Source: an uncultured Eubacteriales bacterium
GTDB lineage: Bacteria; Bacillota; Clostridia; Oscillospirales; Butyricicoccaceae
Direction of reading: 5' to 3'
Length of the DNA stretch: 5,365 bases
Assembly (NCBI GenBank): GCA_949740695.1
Contig: CATJIY010000101.1
Span: 1 to 5,365, forward strand
Shown here: positions 1 to 3,712 of the stretch, one piece after another
How positions within the stretch are numbered: the first letter of the stretch is position 1
Layout of the letters: each line of letters opens with the position of its first letter
The notes under the pieces: generated by a model
What the model saw: the letters and a program-made list of their open reading frames with translations, nothing else
The model's database searches: none
What the model was told of the DNA's origin: nothing
Program-made: the position numbers and the translations under genes

Positions 1-5
1 CCACC

Positions 6-44
6 CCGGAAACAGGAAAACGCCGGAAAGGCGCTCCCCTCCGG
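6..44 (-). other. Stem-loop downstream of yggT, possible weak terminator or mRNA 3' structure
   Basis: Read on the minus strand, GGGGAGCGCC (39-30) pairs along its whole length with GGCGTTTTCC (24-15) around a five-base loop TTTCC. Three of the ten pairs are G-U. The flanking CCGGA (44-40) and TCCGG (10-6) add five more pairs, with TGTT bulged out. On the plus strand the G-U pairs become A-C mismatches, so the fold favours a minus-strand transcript. The inner stem is followed by TTTTCCTGTTT, which could act as a poor U-tract, but no clean T-run follows the outer stem. It may be a weak terminator, an mRNA-stabilising 3' structure, or chance pairing in the start of an unseen gene. Confidence 0.35.
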
Positions 45-85
45 CCGCTTTTCTCAGGCTTGCCGCTCCGTCCCGCTCCATTTCC

Positions 86-352
86 TCAAAGCAATCCGGC
101 CAACAAAGACAACGCCAACCAGGCCGCTAAAAAAGAAAGATCCAGCGGAAAACGATCCATTCCCGGGATACGGTACAGGAGCCGCCGGAAAGGATCAATT
201 ACCGGCTCCACCACCATGGAGATCACCTCATACAACCGGGTCTGACGCAGCTGGGGAATCCAGGACATCAGCGCCATCACCAACATCAGAGCCTGCATGA
301 CCTGAATCAGCAGCAAGGCAACCCGCCGCACAAAAAAATTGATATTACCCAC
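86..352 (-). CDS. yggT: YggT/YlmG-family small integral membrane protein
   Basis: The 88-residue product has the YggT-family plan. A first hydrophobic helix lies at about residues 8-30. It is followed by the signature SWIPQLR (30-36), a conserved loop with EPVIDPFRRLL (49-59), and a second hydrophobic segment from DLSFLAAW (71-78) to the C-terminus. Family members are about 80-100 residues, so this one is complete. YlmG/YggT proteins are membrane proteins of poorly defined role, often encoded just after sepF and linked to cell division or envelope functions. The start is GTG at 352-350, chosen because AAAGGAG (366-360) lies seven bases upstream; the next in-frame candidates have no such site. 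The gene is 225 nt downstream of sepF, unusually far for this pair. Family assignment is firm; function is inferred from context. Confidence 0.9.
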   Translation of the reverse strand: MGNINFFVRRVALLLIQVMQALMLVMALMSWIPQLRQTRLYEVISMVVEPVIDPFRRLLYRIPGMDRFPLDLSFLAAWLALSLLAGLL

Positions 353-359
353 AGTTTTG

Positions 360-366
360 CTCCTTT
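360..366 (-). promoter_or_regulatory. Ribosome binding site of yggT
   Basis: AAAGGAG on the minus strand, seven bases before the GTG at 352. It supports GTG as the initiation codon. Confidence 0.8.
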
Positions 367-377
367 GCTCGGTACAG

Positions 378-397
378 GCCGGCGAAAAACCGCCAGC
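378..397 (-). other. Small hairpin before the yggT ribosome binding site
   Basis: On the minus strand GCTGGCG (397-391) pairs with CGCCGGC (384-378) around the loop GTTTTT, giving seven pairs with one G-U. It ends 11 nt upstream of the yggT Shine-Dalgarno sequence. The T-run is in the loop rather than after the stem, so it is not a terminator. It may influence mRNA stability or yggT translation, or be fortuitous. Confidence 0.3.
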
Positions 398-506
398 AAG
401 GCCAACGGACCCTTTTGAAAAAGCGTCCTGAAACCTATGTTTAACCGCTTGTATTTCCTAGCCATCCCCGTTGAATACGCAAGCCGTTCACCTGCCGATC
501 TGGGGG

Positions 507-536
507 GATATCTTTGGAAATCTCTTTCCGGATATC
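507..536. repeat. 30-bp interrupted inverted repeat with GATATC ends
   Basis: The plus strand reads GATATC, TTT, GGAAA, TCTC, TTTCC, G, GATATC. The GGAAA/TTTCC arms enclose a four-base loop, and the outer GATATC copies are themselves palindromes, so they serve as both direct and inverted repeats. As RNA this is an 11-pair stem with a small internal loop; as DNA it looks like a dyad operator. No promoter can be placed confidently beside it, and the function is unknown. Confidence 0.45.
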
Positions 537-577
537 GCACCCGCGCTTTTATCCGGCTTATTTGTCAACACAGATTT

Positions 578-1054
578 CTAAATGTAAAGGCCGTTATTTT
601 CCAGCTCATCAATCAGATCGCCCAAAATATCCACATTATAGGGCGTAATGATAAAAGTACTGTTGGCCACCTTTTTAATCTTGCCATCCTGGGCATAAGT
701 TACTCCGCTGAGAAAATCCACCAACCGGCGGGCCACATCCTTATTGGTCTGCTCCAGATTGAGCACCACCGTGCGCCGCTCCCGCAAATGATCGGCAATG
801 TCCACCGCGTTGTCAAACTTCTCCGGCTTGACCAGTACCACCGAAAGTTGAGTGGTTGCATTGATATTGACCACCTTATTCCCATTGCCCCGGCGAAAAT
901 CGGTGATGGGAATCGCGCCGCTGGAGGACTCTTCTGACTGCACAGTTCGGCTACGGCCCGGCCCGGAAGACGCTAACGCCTCCAGCTCCTCGTCGTCCAA
1001 ATCATCGTCGTCTTCGCCCTTGGCCCAACGCTTCAGGTCATCCATAAAACTCAT
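578..1054 (-). CDS. sepF: Cell division protein SepF
   Basis: SepF anchors FtsZ filaments to the membrane and organises them at the division septum, alongside or in place of FtsA. The 158-residue product has all three family parts. An N-terminal amphipathic stretch MSFMDDLKRWAKG (1-13) is the likely membrane-targeting helix. A flexible acidic linker rich in D, E and S covers about 14-60. The C-terminal SepF (DUF552) core spans about 62-150 and includes VVLVKPEKFDNA (72-83), ADHLRERRTVVLNLE (87-101), the conserved FLSGVTYA (114-121) and STFIITPYNVDI (132-143). The start is ATG at 1054, not the in-frame GTG at 1072, because AAAGGAG (1069-1063) sits eight bases before the ATG and overlaps any upstream start region. 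The gene has its own promoter, so it can be expressed apart from the upstream genes. Confidence 0.96.
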   Translation of the reverse strand: MSFMDDLKRWAKGEDDDDLDDEELEALASSGPGRSRTVQSEESSSGAIPITDFRRGNGNKVVNINATTQLSVVLVKPEKFDNAVDIADHLRERRTVVLNLEQTNKDVARRLVDFLSGVTYAQDGKIKKVANSTFIITPYNVDILGDLIDELENNGLYI

Positions 1055-1171
1055 CTGATATGCTCCTTTCACCCTAGGTGGCCAAGCCGCAGCTTTCGCC
1101 GTTCTTTTCCGCCCCGCGATAGGGATTTACTTCCGATGGAAGCGCCGGAGATCGCCAGCAGCTCCACAAGT
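1055..1171 (-). other. sepF 5' leader, about 115 nt
   Basis: If transcription starts about seven bases after the -10 box, near 1171, the sepF mRNA has a leader of roughly 115 nt. It contains a perfect CTTCC-ATC-GGAAG hairpin (1142-1130), a small AAGC/GCTT hairpin, and the CACC/GGTG hairpin just before the ribosome binding site. I recognise no known riboswitch or attenuator in it. A 36-codon frame (1179-1069) crosses the leader and ends next to the sepF ribosome binding site; see findings. Confidence 0.4.
1063..1069 (-). promoter_or_regulatory. Ribosome binding site of sepF, decides the start
   Basis: AAAGGAG on the minus strand with an eight-base spacer to ATG at 1054. Its position rules out the GTG at 1072 as the main start. 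A short CACC/GGTG hairpin (1080-1070) ends immediately before it. Confidence 0.85.
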
Positions 1172-1177
1172 ATTTTC

Positions 1178-1206
1178 ATTATGCCTTTTTTCCTGTCTAC
1201 TGTCAA
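1178..1206 (-). promoter_or_regulatory. Sigma-A type promoter for sepF
   Basis: On the minus strand a perfect -35 box TTGACA (1206-1201) is followed by a 17-base spacer and CATAAT (1183-1178), one mismatch from the -10 consensus. It begins 36 nt after the stop codon of the HlyD-like gene and faces sepF. This is the best vegetative promoter in the window. No Rho-independent terminator separates it from the upstream gene, so sepF may also receive read-through transcripts. Confidence 0.8.
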
Positions 1207-1242
1207 GCGGCAGGGGAAAATTTGCCAGAATATTTACGGTTT

Positions 1243-2454
1243 TCACCGGTTTCCCTGGGATAAGATCATCCCATCCACGATATTCTTCCCTTGAAGGATT
1301 ACCCGATCATACCGGTAAAGCCCCTCCCGGGCGCTAGCGGCGCTGGGAATCAAAAAATAGCTTTCAGTAGAGTAACTCCACTGCACTGGCTTAAAAGTAA
1401 CCAGACTACCCGATAGTACGAAAACGCCCCATTGACCCTCCTGCTGACGCAACGCCCGGCTGGGAATACGCAACCCAGTATGCCGCCGCACCACGATATC
1501 AATATCCTGTTCCCTTGCGGTAATATAAGCCTTTTCCATCCGGTCGCTTTTCAAAATCAGGACAGCTTGTCCGTCCGCCCCGGTATCCAACCGGTAAACC
1601 TCCATCTCTAGCGGTTCGACGGAAAGCTCGTGAAAGGAAACCTCCAGCCTTTCCCTCCCCCGCAGCTGGGCAGCTTCTTCTTCGGTCAACACTGCCGCAT
1701 AATACCAGCAAAAACCGGTAGAGATGCTCCCTAATCCCTCTTGGATTTGAGGCTGAAGATTACTGAGCTGCGCGGGGGTCAAGGTGTCCAGCATCTGTGG
1801 AGTAAGGACGGTTTCATATCCGTCCAGCCCGCCGGCAAAATAGCCGGAAACCTGGGCTTTCAATCTGGTGCTGGCGGCGTCATGAGCACGCTGATTTTCC
1901 GCAATTTCTTGACGCAAAAGATCAATCTGCGTCTCAAAATTCTCCCGGTCGCTTTCGGTAGCGCCCCGGCTGGCTACCAGTTGCTGCATAGCGCTGTATT
2001 CACTATCTACTTGCGCTTCTCCCTGGGAAAGCCGGCGAGAAATAGATTCGATATTATCAAAAATCAGCTCATCCATTTTCAGACTGTCCACACCGCTGGT
2101 TACCATGGAATAAGCGTATTCCAACGCGGACAAGCGCTGTCTCAAAAGATCGGTTTCCCGATAGGACAACCGGGCTTCGTCTCCAGAAAAAAACACCGCC
2201 AATGGTTGCCCCTGGGCTACTTTTTCCCCATCTTCCACCAGGTATTCGGCGGCGCTGCCGCTGCCGCCTGCCACCACTGTCTGCTGCCGGATAAACCAGC
2301 CTCGAACGGAGATTGTTTCCTCCACCGTCACCTCCATGGCGTCCATGGTTTGGATGCTATGGGACAGGTTTGCGGCAACCTGATAGCCAATGTAGCACAG
2401 CGCCGCCAGCAATAGCAAAGCGGTAATCCATGTGGTAAACCGAAACCGTTTCAT
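1243..2454 (-). CDS. HlyD/membrane-fusion-like envelope protein, no partner transporter nearby
   Basis: The 403-residue protein has a short basic N-terminus (MKRFRF), one hydrophobic helix at about 9-28, and then an extracytoplasmic part, so it is probably anchored in the membrane and faces outward. A biotinyl/lipoyl-like half motif lies at about 65-90 (YLVEDGEKVAQGQPLAVFF). A long polar, probably coiled-coil region follows at about 92-200. The second lipoyl half is VSGYFAGGLDGYE (202-214). A beta-rich region at about 247-330 leads into a C-terminal membrane-proximal-like segment with LRIPSRAL (328-335), GVFVLSG (343-349) and DRVILQGKNIVDGMIL (383-398). This order matches periplasmic adaptor proteins of the HlyD family. 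Such proteins usually serve an ABC or RND exporter, but no transporter gene is present here. AAGGAG (2465-2460) lies five bases before the ATG, and hfq ends 34 nt upstream. A role in envelope or division is only suggested by the sepF neighbour. Confidence 0.8.
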   Translation of the reverse strand: MKRFRFTTWITALLLLAALCYIGYQVAANLSHSIQTMDAMEVTVEETISVRGWFIRQQTVVAGGSGSAAEYLVEDGEKVAQGQPLAVFFSGDEARLSYRETDLLRQRLSALEYAYSMVTSGVDSLKMDELIFDNIESISRRLSQGEAQVDSEYSAMQQLVASRGATESDRENFETQIDLLRQEIAENQRAHDAASTRLKAQVSGYFAGGLDGYETVLTPQMLDTLTPAQLSNLQPQIQEGLGSISTGFCWYYAAVLTEEEAAQLRGRERLEVSFHELSVEPLEMEVYRLDTGADGQAVLILKSDRMEKAYITAREQDIDIVVRRHTGLRIPSRALRQQEGQWGVFVLSGSLVTFKPVQWSYSTESYFLIPSAASAREGLYRYDRVILQGKNIVDGMILSQGNR

Positions 2455-2465
2455 AATCGCTCCTT

Positions 2466-2484
2466 GGGCCAGCCCTCCGGGCCC
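2466..2484 (-). other. GC-rich hairpin in the hfq to HlyD-like gap
   Basis: On the minus strand GGGCC (2484-2480) can pair with GGCCC (2470-2466). Alternatively GCCC (2482-2479) pairs with GGGC (2475-2472) around GGA. The two folds exclude each other. The structure ends directly before the ribosome binding site AAGGAG of the HlyD-like gene and has no T-tract, so it is not a terminator. It could reduce or protect translation initiation, or mark an mRNA processing point. Confidence 0.35.
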
Positions 2485-2488
2485 TCTC

Positions 2489-2713
2489 TCACTCCTGACC
2501 TACATGCAGCATCCGTTGAGGAATGATGGTAGAAATGGCGTGTTTATAGATCAGATATTGCTTTCCCTCAAAGACCAGCAAGACCGTGTAGCCGTCAAAG
2601 GATACTACCGTACCCCGCTGCTGAAAGCCATTGGTGAGAAAGAGGGTCAGCGGCATGCGCTCCCTCCGGGCTTCATTCAAAAATACGTCCTGTAAACTGC
2701 ATTTGTTTTCCAT
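2489..2713 (-). CDS. hfq: RNA chaperone Hfq
   Basis: Hfq forms a hexameric Sm-type ring that binds small RNAs and mRNAs in the cytoplasm. The 74-residue product is nearly all Sm core, without the long C-terminal tail of enterobacterial Hfq. The N-terminal helix has SLQDVFLN (6-13) and RRER (16-19). Sm1 includes LFLTNGFQQRG (24-34) and FDGYTVLL (39-46); Sm2 is YLIYKHAISTI (53-63) with the hallmark YKHAIS. The helix matches Escherichia coli Hfq closely, including the arginine-rich rim RRER, while F25 and F30 resemble the Gram-positive distal face. The segment FDGY replaces the FDNF or FDQF usual at the proximal RNA pocket, and KQYL replaces the usual KQQL. The start ATG has AAGGGGA upstream with nine bases between the last G and the ATG. 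The position after miaA is the classic one. Confidence 0.97.
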   Translation of the reverse strand: MENKCSLQDVFLNEARRERMPLTLFLTNGFQQRGTVVSFDGYTVLLVFEGKQYLIYKHAISTIIPQRMLHVGQE

Positions 2714-2720
2714 AATGAGA

Positions 2721-2760
2721 TTCCCCTTTTCTAATGAGCGCCTTCCCTTCGAGGGGAAAG
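2721..2760 (-). promoter_or_regulatory. hfq leader with two alternative pairings, candidate translational control
   Basis: On the minus strand CTTTCCC (2760-2754) pairs with GGGAAGG (2747-2741) around CTCGAA, making a seven-pair hairpin with one G-U. The same pyrimidine run can instead pair through TTCCCC (2758-2753) with GGGGAA (2726-2721), which covers the hfq ribosome binding site. The local hairpin should be favoured and leaves the site open. The miaA stop codon is only two bases before the hairpin, so a terminating ribosome would cover it. No T-tract follows, so it is not a terminator. Regulatory use is inference. Confidence 0.35.
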
Positions 2761-2761
2761 C

Positions 2762-3712
2762 TCAGGATTTGACAACATCATTATAGAGGATGGGCCGCAA
2801 ATAATTTGTCGTTTCCTGTAGGGTTCTTTCCGGACCGCCGGCGCCGTTAATCCAATGCACCCGCTCATCCCGCCGAAACCAGGTAAGCTGGCGTTTGGCA
2901 TAGTTGCGGGATTTCTGCCGGATCAAACCGACCGCTTGCTCCAATGTGACTTCTTCCCGAAAATAAGCTAACAATTCTTTATAACCAATGGCTTGGGCGG
3001 CTGTTCCCAGCAACAGTCCCTCCGACTGAAGCTGCCGGACTTCTTGCTCCAACCCCTGGTCCAACATCTGATCCACCCGCTGGTCGATACGCTGGTAAAG
3101 CAACCCACGGGGTTCCCAGGTCAGACCGATCATCACCGGATCATAACGCGGCGGCCGTTCCTTAGACTGGCGGTTATGCTCGGTCATAGTAATCCCGGTA
3201 GAGCCGTAAATCTCCAACGCCCGAAGAATCCGCCGCTTATCTCCCAAAGGCAGCCGGCGGGCAGATTCCGGGTCAATCTGCTCCAAACAAGACAGCATTG
3301 CCGCCGGGCCTTTCTCCTGCCAATCCCGCTCTAATTTTTCCCGCAGGCCGGTATCCGCTCCGGACGCTGGAAAATCCTCACCCTGAATCAATCCATTGAT
3401 ATACAGTCCGGTGCCTCCGCAAACAATGGGCAGCTTCCCTCGGGATAAAATATCCTCCACCCAGCCGCTGGCCTCCCGCACATAACGGGAAACCGAATAT
3501 TGCTCCCCGGGGTCGGCTACATCCAACATATAATGGGGCGCCGCTTCCCGTTCTTGAGGGGTTGGTTTTGCAGTGCCAATTTCCAGCCGCCGGTAGATTT
3601 GCATGGAGTCTGCCGAAACAATCTCCCCATTCAGCCGCCGGGCCAGGTCAATAGCAAGGCCGGTCTTTCCCGAAGCGGTAGGCCCGCAAATCACCAAAAT
3701 CCGCTTGCTCAT
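2762..3712 (-). CDS. miaA: tRNA dimethylallyltransferase (tRNA A37 prenyltransferase)
   Basis: MiaA transfers the dimethylallyl group from dimethylallyl diphosphate to N6 of A37 in tRNAs reading UNN codons, giving i6A and improving decoding. The 316-residue product has the full set of family motifs: P-loop GPTASGKT (10-17), the substrate-binding DSMQIYR (34-40) and GTAKPT (45-50), YMLDVADP (60-67), CGGTGLYING (97-106), DKRRILRALEIYGSTG, LYQRIDQRVDQML, the QAIGYKELL segment and the C-terminal YAKRQLTWFRRD. Length is normal for the family. The ATG overlaps the mutL stop as ATGA, and there is only a weak ribosome binding site before it, so translation is probably coupled to mutL. hfq follows after 48 nt. 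The assignment is secure. Confidence 0.98.
   Translation of the reverse strand: MSKRILVICGPTASGKTGLAIDLARRLNGEIVSADSMQIYRRLEIGTAKPTPQEREAAPHYMLDVADPGEQYSVSRYVREASGWVEDILSRGKLPIVCGGTGLYINGLIQGEDFPASGADTGLREKLERDWQEKGPAAMLSCLEQIDPESARRLPLGDKRRILRALEIYGSTGITMTEHNRQSKERPPRYDPVMIGLTWEPRGLLYQRIDQRVDQMLDQGLEQEVRQLQSEGLLLGTAAQAIGYKELLAYFREEVTLEQAVGLIRQKSRNYAKRQLTWFRRDERVHWINGAGGPERTLQETTNYLRPILYNDVVKS
2780..2785 (-). promoter_or_regulatory. Isolated perfect -10 box inside the miaA 3' end
   Basis: TATAAT on the minus strand lies about 67 nt before the hfq start codon. At 16-18 bases upstream the sequence (around CAAATT) is a poor -35 match, and there is no TG extension. It could be a weak hfq promoter; the same bases also encode the YND near the MiaA C-terminus, so chance is a fair explanation. 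Confidence 0.22.

Larger units (their letters stand above)
353..577 (-). other. sepF-yggT intergenic spacer with inverted repeats
   Basis: This 225-nt gap holds no recognisable gene. A minus-strand frame from GTG at 540 stays open to 307 and overlaps the yggT start. Its product resembles nothing I know, and neither the GTG nor the internal ATG at 465 has a good ribosome binding site. A perfect TTGACA lies at 568-563, but no -10 box follows at a usable distance, so I do not call a promoter. Two inverted repeats in the spacer (507-536 and 378-397) are listed separately. Confidence 0.5.

Noticed and set aside
307..540. 77-codon minus-strand frame covering the sepF-yggT spacer
   Set aside because: It begins with GTG without a good ribosome binding site, overlaps the yggT start by 46 nt in another frame, and resembles no known protein.
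563..568. Perfect TTGACA just after sepF as a yggT promoter
   Set aside because: The sequence 16-19 bases downstream is GC-rich (GCGCGG) and has no -10 similarity. The nearest AT-rich candidates are about 9 or 26 bases away.
437..937. 166-codon open frame on the plus strand
   Set aside because: It lies antisense to sepF and its downstream spacer. The product has no recognisable domain, and sepF on the other strand is unambiguous.
1055..1072. GTG at 1072 as the sepF start
   Set aside because: It would place the strong AAAGGAG inside the coding region and add six residues before the conserved MSFMDDL membrane-anchor helix.
1201..1250. Terminator after the HlyD-like gene
   Set aside because: Only a four-pair CGGT-GAAA-ACCG hairpin and a loose GGCA/TGCC pairing are present, without a T-tract.
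1741..2415. 224-codon open frame on the plus strand
   Set aside because: Antisense shadow of the HlyD-like gene, with no ribosome binding site and an implausible protein composition.
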